Part shown: positions 11,640 to 22,089 of the stretch, piece by piece
How positions within the stretch are numbered: position 1 is the first letter of the stretch
Layout of the letters: each line of letters opens with the position of its first letter
The notes under the pieces: generated by a model
Told to the model about the DNA's origin: nothing
Seen by the model: only the letters and a program-made list of their open reading frames with translations
Databases searched by the model: none
Assembly: GCA_963920525.1 (NCBI GenBank)
Contig: OY986436.1
Location: 14,955,467-15,019,466, forward strand
Origin: Dichetophora obliterata
Lineage: Eukaryota; Arthropoda; Insecta; Diptera; Sciomyzidae
DNA length: 64,000 nucleotides
Direction of reading: 5' to 3'
Program-made: the position numbers and the translations under genes

Positions 11640-12424
11640 AGATATGAAATACCCCATGAATGAGGAAATGTATGTTTATTAATTTTATTGAAAGTATAAT
11701 TTCTTAAATTTCATAATTTTGAAATGCTGTTATCTCGATTGAAATTATGGATTACCTTTGATATTTCGAATTTAAAAAAGGCGCATAAATCTCTTTTTTA
11801 CCCCATTTAATAAATATTTACAAAATATTGAGAATACTTGTTTCGAAGTTATGTATGCATAAAAAGTTATAAACATTTTTCATAAAGTAATATGAAACTG
11901 TAATAAAATACATTTTGTATTCAATTGAAGGGCGCTCAAGAAGTGTAAAAATTTTATTTTTAATAATACAAAAATTAGAAAATTTATTTTAAGAAGATTT
12001 GGGAAAAGTCGGCATTTTGTATGAGTGATCGATGTTCTTAATGGCATTAAAGTAGTGTCGGGCAGCTTTGCAAACTTGAGATTGTGTTTGTGCAGTAAAA
12101 TACCCTACGGGTAAAGCGGCGTTAATTGTTCCTAGTTGACATGTCCTGTTGCTGGTGAAAATTGGATATGTCACGAGAGGGGTATGTGTGTGATGCAGTG
12201 AGAGACAGTTCAGACACAATTTCGTTTTTCTTGCCTACTCGATAGTTGCTGCACTGACGTGAAACGCTCGCTAAAAACAACCAACTCGCTTATAAATCAC
12301 ATCGCTATCAAACAGCTGTTTGGATATTGAATTGTTTGCTAAAAGTGAAAAGTAAAGTGTGAATATCAATAAAAAAGCGGTAAGTTCTATATTAATGTGT
12401 TTAAATCAGTGATTTAAGTTAAAA
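11640..12424. other. 5' region of the broken transposase gene; inverted segment shared with 16.8 kb
   Basis: GTGTCGGGCAGCTTTGCA (about 12056) is present inverted at about 16822-16840, with about 33 bp alignable (roughly 80 percent). Each copy can encode CKAARH. A TATAAAT lies near 12291, ahead of the first ATG at 12425. This may be the left boundary of the 12.0-16.9 kb element, but no TSD was resolved. Confidence 0.4.
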
Positions 12425-14334
12425 ATGTTTGGAAAGGGTACAAGTAAGGGAAATATTAAAAGATTAGTGAATGAAAAAAGGCAAGCTTACTGTAGCGCTT
12501 TAGGATTAGGTGCCTCTTCTTCAAGGCAGCTTTGCATTAAAAGTCACCAAAATGATGAATCATTAGATAGAGCTGCAGATATTTTATTTCAACATCATTT
12601 TGACGAAGCTATTACGACTAATTCAATGGAATCCATAGCAAATAAACAAGTCAGAGCACCATTAAAAGAAAAGCTAAGACATTGGTGCATAGAAAACAAG
12701 CCGACTAGGCGCAGCTTCGATCAGCTGCTGCAAATTCTTCGTGAGGAAAATCTAGATGTTCCCCTTAGTGGGAAGACCTTGTTCTCAAATAAAACGAAAG
12801 CCGTGATACGAGATGTTTCACCAAGGTCTTATTTACATTTGGGTATACAAAAACAACTTTGCCCACTTTTTGGTATCCTTTCTGATCATAGTGAATTAAT
12901 TGCAGATATCAACATTGATGGGCTACCTTTATTCAGAAGTTCGAGATTGCAACTGTGGCCTATTTTGCTCAGACTTACTGATTTTAAAAACATGTCAGTG
13001 ATTCCAGTAGGCATATATAAAGGCAAGAAAAAACCAAATGACGTAGAGGAATATTAAAGTGAATTTATTAATGAAATGAAAAATATACAGGAAAATGGTC
13101 TACAAATTGAAAATAGGAGGTTTAGGTTTACGATCAGGGCAATTATTTGTGATGCTCCGGCAAAAGCTTATGTCTCTGGTATCCCCGGTCATACATCTTT
13201 GCATGGATGCTCCAAATGCCTTACCATTGCCAAAAAAATTTACAATGTACTAACGTATAGCTCGGTCGCTAGTGATCTTATTTCAGATAAAAATTTTGCT
13301 GACAGGGTATATAAATTGCATCACCAGAAGATGTTCTATTTAAGAGAAACTCTCTTTGAAAAGATAGGTGTTAAAATGATAAGCCAAGTTCCATTAGATA
13401 GTATGCATCTGGTTGACTTGGGAGTAATGCGCAAAATATTACTTCGCATATTTTATAATAAAATTAATTTTAAAGTTACAAAACTAAATATTAAAAATAT
13501 TTCAAAAAAATAAGAATAAATTCGTGCACACATCCCAAAAGAGTTCATACGTTATCCAAGAGGGTTTGATGATATACATACTACATTGGAAGGCAACAGA
13601 GTTCCACCAATTTTTGTTGTACACAGGGATTTTTGCTCTAGAAGGTAAAGTGCATGATAACATTTATTATGAGTACCTTTTGCTGCATAGTTCATGTAGA
13701 TTATTATCTTGCCCTAACCATTTTGAAAAAAAATATAGATGTGGCTCAAAAAATTTTAGAGTTATTTGTAGAAAATTTTCCTGCTGTTTTTGGACATAAC
13801 AGCTTATCATATAATGTTCATGGGTTGCTGCATTTGACTGAAAGTGTTAAGCTTTATGGAGTCCTTGAACATTTTTCAGCTTATAGTTTTGAGAACTATC
13901 TACAAATTCTCAAGAGCTATGTGAGACAGCCTTCAAAAATATTGCAGCAAATTTTTAATAAAATAAAATATGAGGACAAACTCTTAAATCCAGTTCAAAC
14001 AGGGTTCAAGATTAGAAATAATATTATTGAAAGTTATAGATCGACCGATTATTTCTTTAGCATAAAATGTCCAGACAATTATTGTGCCATTAAACCATGC
14101 ATCCCCATTCAAATAATAGGATTCGATAGTGAAGAACATTTAGTTGTAGGAAAACTCTTGTTACATAAAAGAAATCTGTTTGTTGATCCTGTTGAATCCA
14201 TTGAAGCACTTGGTATATGTTTGGTTGATTTAAATACTTCAGACTTAGAACATTTTAAAATAGAAGATATCGAGTGTAAATTCATGTGCCTTCCTTATCA
14301 GTACAACTTGTTATTAATACCCATTTTACATTAA
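12425..14334 (+). pseudogene. Broken DDE-type transposase gene (EnSpm/CACTA-like group, uncertain)
   Basis: The ATG at 12425 opens a frame of 210 codons ending in TAA at 13055-13057. The same frame continues after that single nonsense codon to 13513. Further protein similarity jumps frame near 13515-13585 (AHIPKEFIRYPRGFDD, then WKATEFHQFLLYTG) and again in an A-run near 13730. The last open stretch ends at 14334. Motifs in order are NIDGLPLFRSS, ICDAPAKA...HGCSKC, DSMHLVDLGVMRK, WKATEFHQFLLYTG, NVHGLLHL and FSAYSFENYL. This is a widespread animal transposase family I know by these motifs. Placement with EnSpm/CACTA is tentative. At least one stop and two frameshifts make this copy inactive. 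Confidence 0.78.
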
Positions 14335-14519
14335 TTTTAAGAGCATACTAATTCCATTTTTAATTTATACTTTTTTTCATTGTTCGTTGCTAAATTGCTT
14401 TTAATGTTTGGAAAAGTAATAATGTATAAGAAAACTGAAATAAAGCGATTCAATACTTCACATTTTTTATGGAATTGTATTCAAGAAAATCTCTTAATCT
14501 TTATCTATTCGTATTCAAG

Positions 14520-15345
14520 ATAAAATACCCGAAAACTGCAATAACTGCGAAAATTGCAAATTATATTTCGATGTTAAATTCAAAGAAATCAGAGGTGAGT
14601 AATAACAAGTTGTTTTCCTTCATTGTGTCCAGTGGGTAGAGAGGCAGATCGACCTTCTATTCTAATAAAAAGTTATTTTACTTTTACATGCTATTTTAGA
14701 TGCAACTCAAGTTCAAAATGAGGCAATAATGAACGTGTTGGCAGCCCAAAATGTACTTATTACTAAGTTAATAAGACATGAAACGTCTTCATACACTGTC
14801 ATGTCCTCATTCCCAGTACAAACAATAGAGATCCTGGATGAAGTAAATAAACAAATTGACAAAGTCAACCGATTGTCCTATGTAAGCATAAAATTATATA
14901 ATAAAAGTATAATTTATAAGTAATAATAAAAATCTCTCTCTCCCTTTCACTAGGTTAATGCAATAAAAATACTAATAAGAAACAACATTTTAAAAAAATT
15001 GCATCATATTGTAACTGAAGAACTGATCAACCAGTTTAACGTTGATGGCACACATGGCAAAAAGCGATTCAAAGATTACAAAAGCATTTACGAAGTTATA
15101 AGAGGTAACAATATATCATTGTCATTGAAATCTTTAAGTACATATGTATCTTTCAAAAATATAGAGGCACTTGCGGCAATTCAGCAATACCAGATTTGGA
15201 AGCTCATTTAAGGAAGGCATTTTTCTTGGCGAAAAAAAGGTTCCTGATAAAGTACAACAAACTTAATGTTATAATATCCCCGGAGGATATGTACCTTAGT
15301 ATACTTTTTTTCATAACTGTATGTGCAAACATATATTTAATATAA
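14520..15345 (+). pseudogene. Spliced DUF4806-like protein gene downstream of the transposase
   Basis: Four exon-like blocks on the plus strand have canonical sites. The first ends near 14594 with FDVKFKEIR and donor GAG|GTGAGT. The second is about 14701-14880, beginning DATQVQNEA and ending at CCTAT|GTAAGC. The third, about 14955-15104, follows CACTAG and reads VNAIKILIRNN...INQFNVDGTHGKKRFKDYKSI to GAG|GTAACA. The fourth starts about 15166 with GTCGNSAIPDLEAHLRKAFF and ends at TAA near 15344. The order (hydrophobic helix, GxxGKKxF motif, then LExHLRxAF) is that of DUF4806, a domain of unknown function common in insect transposon-associated proteins. No disruption is seen in these blocks, but the 5' start was not found. 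Same strand and adjacency suggest one element with the transposase. Confidence 0.62.
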
Positions 15346-15589
15346 TTTCATTTTTGAAAAATAAGTATCTAAGCTAAAACATTAAGCTACTTTAATGTAC
15401 AAAAAATAAACTTTTGAACATTCATATTTATTGTATTAAAGAAGATAAATCATTTCATTTTTAGAGAATTAAAAATTATTAAAAAGAAGTGCAGTGAATT
15501 AAGAGTTTAATGACTGCTAAAATTTTCAAGTTGTGTGCTTATACATCTGGATCTACCCCTACCGAAGCATATCTAAACGAGTTATTAGA

Positions 15590-15755
15590 TATATCCAAAG
15601 GTATCTACAAGGTATCAATTGACGCCATAATAGATCTATTCGATATGGTTAATAGATGTATCCAAAGGTATCTACGAGGTATCAATTGACCCCTGCCAAC
15701 TGGTCAAAAGATAAGTCTAAAGGTATCTATGAGGTATCAATTGACCCCTTCCGAT
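15590..15755. repeat. Three tandem ~63-bp repeats
   Basis: AAAGGTATCTACAAGGTATC followed by AATTGAC recurs near 15598, 15664 and 15720, with spacing about 66 and then about 57 bp. A palindrome CTAGGACCAGTCCTAG follows near 15806. Confidence 0.75.
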
Positions 15756-15981
15756 GACAACGCAGTGTTAAAGTTACCGGTTGGTTTCATACAAAAGAGT
15801 GAGATCTAGGACCAGTCCTAGGCACTCAATAACCAACTAGGTGGCCGGTTTAAAACCGGTTCTGTTTCCCGTAGGGTATGTATTCATCTCACCTACAGAC
15901 CGATCAAAGCTTCAGTGTTCAAGCGAATGTCAAGCAGATAAGACCTGCGCTTGCATGTTCCTTGAATATATTATATTATAA

Positions 15982-16227
15982 CTGTGTCGATAAGCAATAA
16001 TAGCTTAAGTCGATTTAAGTCAGAACTGAGTTATTGATATAGTTGTGTTCCACGTATATATCATTATGATCACACAAAATCTAGAACTTCTAGCATGACC
16101 TTAGCCAAAAATATGACGCAAAAACAAAAGACCCTTTCATATAACTTATATGGCGATTAAAAACTTTGAAGCAAGATTTCTGGAAACTTTGTAATAAGAC
16201 TTAAGCTGTTATTGCTCATCGACACAG
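15982..16227. mobile_element. MITE, 246 bp, 30-bp terminal inverted repeats
   Basis: CTGTGTCGATAAGCAATAAT... (15982-16011) pairs with the reverse complement of 16198-16227 at 28 of 30 positions. The flanks are TATAA-rich on both sides, so the TSD is ambiguous. A partial copy of the same terminus occurs at about 9098. Non-coding. Confidence 0.78.
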
Positions 16228-16301
16228 ATATAACTTAAGTTTTCACTGTATAAAATTTTATGTATGCAAAATTTTTGGAAGTATGTATGAAAATTTTTTT
16301 A

Positions 16302-16560
16302 TTTTTAGAAAATAACGGCATGGCGCTGCATCAAAGTGGTAAAATTGAAAAGTTATGCATAACAAGGCATTACGATAATTTGCATGGCCAATATAAGGTA
16401 ATATTGGGGCATGCTATGGAGAAATTAATTAAATATTTAAAAGCGGCATGTCCACATATCCTAATATATAGTGATCAGTTCCAAATACGTACAATAAAAG
16501 CATTTTACGCTGTCAGTTTAGCCTTGGAAAAACAAAATAAGCATCATAAGCACAATAAAA
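16302..16560 (+). other. Exon-like open reading frame of unknown function
   Basis: A strong acceptor-like tract (TTTTTTTATTTTTAG) precedes an open stretch reading NNGMALHQSGKIEKLCITR, then HGQYKVILGHAMEKLIKYLK and IYSDQFQIRTIKAFYAV. A GTAATATT inside could act as a donor. I recognise no domain. It may belong to the 12.0-16.9 kb element or be spurious. Confidence 0.3.
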
Positions 16561-18072
16561 AAACATTTATGTTTTTTACTATTAGCAGGCCTTTTTACAT
16601 TTCCGTCTGCTTACCTGTATTTCACATTTTTCGTCTGTCGGTTTGTTTCCTTTTTACATTCCGTCCACTACTTATTACTTTAATTTCGCAATACAAATCC
16701 GAGCAAAAAAATTTTCCACAATGCCTAGTAAGATTTCTTCAAAAAGCGCTTTAGCACTACTTTGTTTTCAGTGTTAGCTTTAAAGCGCTCATTAAAACAT
16801 ACTCAAGATGAGAAAGTATAGGTGTGCAAAGCTGCCCGACACTGCATTAAAGCCAACGTTATGAATAATTTGCTGCTAAATGCTGTTGTTGCACATGGCA
16901 TTGTATTAACAAGTCCTGTATCGGTTGCATCAGAGCCTGAACAGAATCAAAAATCGTTGCGACCGACGACCTTCTCCGGTCACCGAACGCAGAAAATGTG
17001 TCCAGAATGATGCGATTGCGATTAACAATTCATGTTTGATTTTTGTTAGCAATTAGTTTGGGTTTACACTTTGCGGTACTATACTTGAAATTTTGTGTAT
17101 GTCCATTGATAACGTGGAAATGAGTTAACAATGATTCAATGACGGCTGCAAGTCTATTTAATTCAGTATATCAGTGTGTTCGAGAAGGGAAAAACTAATA
17201 AAAACAATGAAGAAAAAGCAACAAGAACCATAATGCCACACTGCTTTGTGTAACTCTTGCATACTATTCTTTTTCGTGTTTGCTGAAAGATGTTCAACAG
17301 AACTATGTCGCTATGTTTTTTGTAGTTGATTATCATTATATCAGGTGAAGGAAGTTTTTTCAGTATACTCAAAAACATCTTTCGAAAACATCATCTACAC
17401 AATGATGATAATTTCATCGTCGGCAATATTTCCAACAATTCTATAAGAAAAATTATAAAAAAATTAAAGTAATTGGTGCAAACATTTTTACCAAATGTAA
17501 TCATCCCGTTAGGAGAACGAAATAACATGAAACTTACTTTCTACTGCTTTGAAACCCATCTAAAAACGAAAGCAAACTATAATATTTGTATGGTTTCTTG
17601 CATTCAGGAGCAGCACTGCCTGAACGTACTTCCTCCCTTTGTTTCTTTTTTTTTATAAACATCTCGCATATTTCTCCACCGTTTCTTGCAAGTGTCTCCT
17701 AAAAAAGATTGTTGTTATTTATAGCTTCCAAAAAACGATATAAATTACCATTTGAATTTAATCTGCCCGCGATAACTCTCCAAGCTTCCTCTTTTTTCAA
17801 GCATTTTTTAATGCGGTGATTTTCAATCACATAAATAATCAAATTTTTTAACTTCTTCAATTAATTTTTCATTGAATCCATTTTGCACAAAATAATTTCA
17901 AACGGTGTTTTGAATGGTGTAAATAACACACAAGCAAACAAGAAATGCCAGAATATTACAAAAAACTAAGCAAATTTTATTAAACACAGACAATTCCTAG
18001 CAAAAATAAGGCAACATTAATGGCACTCAGAGAGAGAATCGTCGGCCGCAAGAGAAGAAATAGAAAAGATTC
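16561..18072. other. Intronic stretch with one isolated MITE end
   Basis: AGAGCCTGAACAGAATCAAA near 16932 is a solo left end of the MITE at 18076, and the following ATCGTTGCGACCGACGA also matches. The rest holds only short open frames without recognisable domains. Confidence 0.45.
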
Positions 18073-18075
18073 TAA

Positions 18076-18391
18076 GAGCCAGAACAGAATCAAAAATCGT
18101 TGCGGCCGACGATCTTTGTTGTTGGAAAATACATACATGCAAAATGTAGAAAAAACCGAAGCTCGTTTTCCGCAACAATAAATGGCAGACTTACTGCTTT
18201 ATTCTGTATAACGAAAATGCACACCAACGACAAGCAAGACACGAGAAGCAATAGAATTTCGTATAGAAAAAAGTATTGCTTCTCGTGTCTTTCTTGTCGT
18301 TGGTGTGCTGCTTCGTGATACAGATTAATGCAATTAGAATCTATTCTATTGCAATCGTCGGTCGCAACGATTTTTTATTCTGTTCAGGCTC
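18076..18391. mobile_element. MITE with 3-bp TAA TSD (PIF/Harbinger-like), 316 bp
   Basis: GAGCCAGAACAGAATCAAAA at the left end pairs with the reversed right end GAGCCTGAACAGAATAAAAA over about 37 bp. TAA flanks both sides (18073-18075 and 18392-18394). A 3-bp TAA duplication fits Harbinger-type transposition, but no transposase is present. A separate 140-bp hairpin element is nested inside (18194-18333). An inverted partial copy lies at 18733-18825. Confidence 0.75.
18194..18333. mobile_element. 140-bp hairpin MITE, copy 1
   Basis: A near-perfect fold-back: the 34-nt arm at 18220-18253 (CACACCAACGACAAGCAAGA...) pairs with 18274-18307 at 33 of 34 positions, with a 20-nt loop. Outer arms starting CTGC(T/A)TTA extend the pairing to the ends. 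TTA flanks both sides (18191-18193, 18334-18336). It is exactly the same length as copy 2 at 18946 and is inserted in the Harbinger-like MITE. Confidence 0.85.
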
Positions 18392-18401
18392 TAAGTCTGC
18401 G

Positions 18402-18725
18402 CATGGTATAATTATATGACAAGGTAGCCGTGACAGTTTTTTGGCGATTGATAGTTGTCAAAAACAGCTAAAGGAGTTGTAGTTTGCTGCTGTTGCCTAG
18501 CTATGTGCTTATTTTTAACTTTTCATAGGTTCATTAAATTTATTCGCGAAGTTTATTGGAATGTTTTTAGTTTGCTGCGATTAACTAGCTACGTTTAAGT
18601 CGTTGCTTATTTTTTTCACATTTCTTTGAATTATTGCATGAACAGCTAATTTTGACAACTACCCATCGCCGCTCGTGAGAAAAAAGCCAGTCTAAGCTAC
18701 TACCTTGTTAAATGATTATACCATG
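18402..18725. mobile_element. hAT-type MITE, 324 bp, 8-bp TSD
   Basis: The terminal repeats begin CATGGTATAAT and continue through ACAAGGTAG, 26 bp with few mismatches (left CATGGTATAATTATATGACA, right read inward CATGGTATAATCATTTAACA). The 8-bp TSD is AGTCTGCG (18394-18401) versus AGTCTGTG (18726-18733), one mismatch. The interior is non-coding with subterminal repeats. Confidence 0.83.
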
Positions 18726-18732
18726 AGTCTGT

Positions 18733-18825
18733 GATTTATCGTTGCGGAAGACGAGCTGCGGTTTTTTCTACATTTTGCATGTATTTTCCAACAACAAAGA
18801 TCGTCAGCCGCAACGATTTTCGAAG
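18733..18825 (-). mobile_element. Fragment of the Harbinger-like MITE, inverted
   Basis: Reverse-complementary to about 18090-18185, including GTTGTTGGAAAATACAT, GCAAAATGTAGAAAAAACCG and CGTTGCGG. Confidence 0.75.
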
Positions 18826-18945
18826 AAGTTTTCCTAAATTAAATATAATTAAAAATTATATTCGAAATTCGATAAAACAAGTGCGATTATATGGTTAAGC
18901 CACAATATCGATTGAGTACGACATGGCAAATTAATTTTAATCTAT

Positions 18946-19085
18946 CTGCATTATTCTGTATCACAAAGGAACACACCAACGATGAGAAAGACACGATAAG
19001 CAATACAATTTTGTATGTAAGAAAGTATTGCTTTTCGTGTCTCTCTCATCGTTGGTCCGCTTCTTCGTGATGCAGGATAATGCAG
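18946..19085. mobile_element. 140-bp hairpin MITE, copy 2
   Basis: Same design and same length as 18194-18333. The ends are CTGCATTAT(T/C)CTG, the stem contains ACCAACGATGAGA...CACGA(T/A)AAGCAATAC, and the loop is short. A 3-bp TAT flanks both sides (18943-18945, 19086-19088). Non-coding; the whole unit folds into one stem. Confidence 0.85.
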
Positions 19086-19088
19086 TAT

Positions 19089-20128
19089 ATCTTATGGCGT
19101 TTTCGTTTCTCAAAATATGCAACATTTTTTCTGCCCTTTTTGGAAATTCTGCCCTTTTGAGAATAAAAATTGTGACCAGTGATCGTGCTCTTTTAGCAAA
19201 AATGTTGACCTCAAAAGAAGAAAAAAATTCAGATTTCTCAAAGATGGCAGAAAGAGGGCAGAAAAAATACAAGACTTTTTCGGGAAACGATTAACTTCTA
19301 AACTTGAAGTGAAGTATTTTTGTTCCAAAAGAACTGGTCCGATTGCTCTCTACTTCTTTCTTTTTTGTTGAGCAAAAGAGTACTTTCCTCTTACAAAGCA
19401 TTTGTTCTGGTTGTTGTATTTAATATGAAATGAAGGTTTGTATTGGTCTACTGAAGCTTTCTGAGTAAGCTCGGTCATCTAGGTACTTACCGCAATAACA
19501 TATTTCAGTGGTATCAGGAATTACAGCGTGATTCAACGTAACTGTCGCACCTATATTAATACCAATTACACAAAAAGAAGCAACACTGGAAAACATATGT
19601 TGTTTTTTTACGACTCTGGCATTAATTATACACTTATTGCATGATCCGTTTCAAAAGATTTGTTCGGTAATTGTTCGACAAACCAGTCTGAACGATTTCA
19701 GTTGAAAATTTTTTCAACTAAAACTTCGTACCTTTTACGAATAATGCGTACGGGTTAACCTGCAAATGAATTTTTTAGTAAATACTATGAATGTAATGAA
19801 ATAAATTACGAAGTTATTCCTAGGAGAAATTGACGAATGTTAAGGAATGATATCCCTTATTAGTCGAAGATCATTCTTCATAGCAACAGAAAGCAAGATA
19901 CATTTAATTCAATAACGGATATAAAAACTTTAAATATAAAATATAACACGTACTTTAAATGCAATAAGTATACAATAATAGTTAACTCCTTAAACAAAAC
20001 TTCACTTCATACTTTAGAACCAAGAAAAAGTCGACCAAACGGAATCGTTCAATTGATCGAAAACGTTGATTTTCTTGAACTCTACTCTCTTTTTTATGAG
20101 TCAACATGAACCCTCTCAATGACTACGC
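19089..20128. other. Intronic stretch, nothing recognised
   Basis: There is a weak imperfect inverted similarity around TTTTTTCTGCCCTTTTTGGA (19124) and GGCAGAAAGAGGGCAGAAAA (19245). Otherwise only short open frames without domains. Confidence 0.5.
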
Positions 20129-20132
20129 CTAA

Positions 20133-20808
20133 CACGTTAACTGCCATGAGGCATATACGGTATGCCTCAATAAAATGACCACGTAGGCTCTGAGACACAG
20201 CGTATGTGCCTCAGTATTTGATTACACATTATAGTTCATGGTTTAAAATTAGTACCTCAAAATGCAAATCTGTAAACGTAGTTCAATTCCGCATGGCCTG
20301 GCATACCTAAACCTGCCTTTAGCGCATCATTTTTTACCCCCACGATTAAAAAAAACCCACTTTTACTGGGGTATATTAATTTTGTCACTCCGTTTGTAAC
20401 GTCCATAAGGAAGCGTGGTAGGTATAGAAAAGTATATATATTCTTGATCTGCATCATCACCCGAGTCGATTAAGCCATGTCCATCTGTCATGATTGCAGC
20501 CTCAATTTTCAAGCTATCATCAAGAAATTCAATATTGAAGCTTTTATCTAAAAAATAAAGGTCAATTTCTAAATAAGCCAAATCGGTACAAAACCACGCC
20601 TACCTCTTATACAAAGTGACTTTATCAAAACGGTAAATTAGACCGCGAGGTACAAATGTTGTGCTTCAATAAAATATTTCAAAATTTCACAGAAATATAA
20701 AAAAAAAAACATTTTCTGATATTTTGTTCTGATACCAAAATACACTAGATCTGTAAAAAAAATGGCCCAGAGGACCCGATATTTTTTTGTATGGTGGCAG
20801 TTAAAGTG
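20133..20808. mobile_element. Non-autonomous piggyBac-type element, 676 bp
   Basis: The ends are CACGTTAACTGCCATG (left) and CACTTTAACTGCCACC (right, read inward). TTAA flanks on the right (20809-20812) and a mutated CTAA on the left (20129-20132). An acidic minus-strand frame (20363-20581, with IDSGDDADQEY) may be a relic of a transposase N-terminus. Probably a deletion derivative. Confidence 0.68.
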
Positions 20809-20812
20809 TTAA

Positions 20813-22085
20813 CTAAGAACAAAATAGTTTTTTGAGGTAATATTCCTACCATTTAGGTACTAAAAATATGAAATTGATTTTTACCTGCGCTACTTACGTT
20901 TTGCAAGCTTGTGCAAAGAAAAAATTCTTTTGCTCCTGTTCGGCACAAAATCTTTCTTTTTTTTTTAATCTCTTGAAGCCTTTAGACCCTTTAGATCTTT
21001 TAACCCTCTTAATATTCTTATCATTTAAGCCATAAAAAGATTACAAAAACATATATCATTTTTGTTCGGTTGATTTTTTCTTATAAAGTAGGGCAAAAAA
21101 AATTGTTTTGCTTTTCTTCGACACAAAATTGAAAATCCAACTGACTTTAATGTCAATTATTTCTCTAAATTTATTTTTATCATGTTGTTTCATCTTTTTT
21201 TCAAGAACCAAAGGATTTTATTAAAAAAAAAGGGTTGCAAAATAAAAATAATTTTCTGACGTGTCCATATAACTCGTGCCAATATATTGGGCAAATCCAC
21301 TGAAAGGGTTAAGACAGATTGCGTCAAAATATGTTTCGCAAAACCGGAGATATAAGCCTATACCATAATTCCCGAAATTCCTCTAAAATATCGAGCTCTA
21401 ACCGCCGTTTTTTTTTTTTTTTTTGTTTTGTCTGCATAAAGAGTGCATGTAGACATGACTTTTGTGATGGGCTCAACTTTGAAATTATTAAACTAAAAGA
21501 TATAAATTTTTTTTTAGTATTATTAATTATAATAATAAAATATTACAACTAAGATAATATGTTGAGCAACTAGCTGCCAGGGCTTTCGGCTCGGATTTAT
21601 TAAATTTAATTGTGGAGAAGAGTTATTGGCTAATTAAAAAAATTTAAGTAATACTAGAAAAGATTTTAAATTAATTGCGTTAGGTTACATACTTTTATAA
21701 ATTCATATATTTTTAGTATATTTTCTAATATAATGTTATTAAGTAGACTACTAGGTGTGGTGTTGCCATATATTCAACTTCTGTTGTAAGTAAACTTATT
21801 GCATACATCTAGAATATGTGATCGAGGATTAATTGTGATCTATTTTTTGAGTTTTTACATTAATTTAATTATGAGTTTTTTTTAATGAGTGAGATATAAA
21901 GCTTAATGATTTGATAGCTTCGTTTTAGAAAAATCGTTTGCTATTTAAAAATTAGTTTCGAAAAAGTGGTGCTTTTGTTCATTTTGCGGTAGAACTCAAT
22001 AAAATGAAAATTGTAAAGTTATGTAGTTGTTATTTAGTAAAAATAATATAAAACTATAGTTACACAAAATATTATTGTTAGCTCT
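20813..22085. other. AT-rich intron between piggyBac-type elements
   Basis: No gene is seen. There is a T16 homopolymer near 21410-21425. TTAACCCT occurs at 21000 and inverted at 21309, but similarity stops after eight bases. Confidence 0.5.
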
Positions 22086-22089
22086 TTAA

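Noticed and set aside
12041..16860. Inverted GTGTCGGGCAGCTTTGC segments as true TIRs of the 12-17 kb element
   Set aside because: Similarity extends past any terminus and no TSD was found, so boundaries are not claimed.
21004..21308. Possible piggyBac-type MITE between two TTAA sites with CCCT
   Set aside because: Similarity of the ends stops after TTAACCCT, which chance explains.
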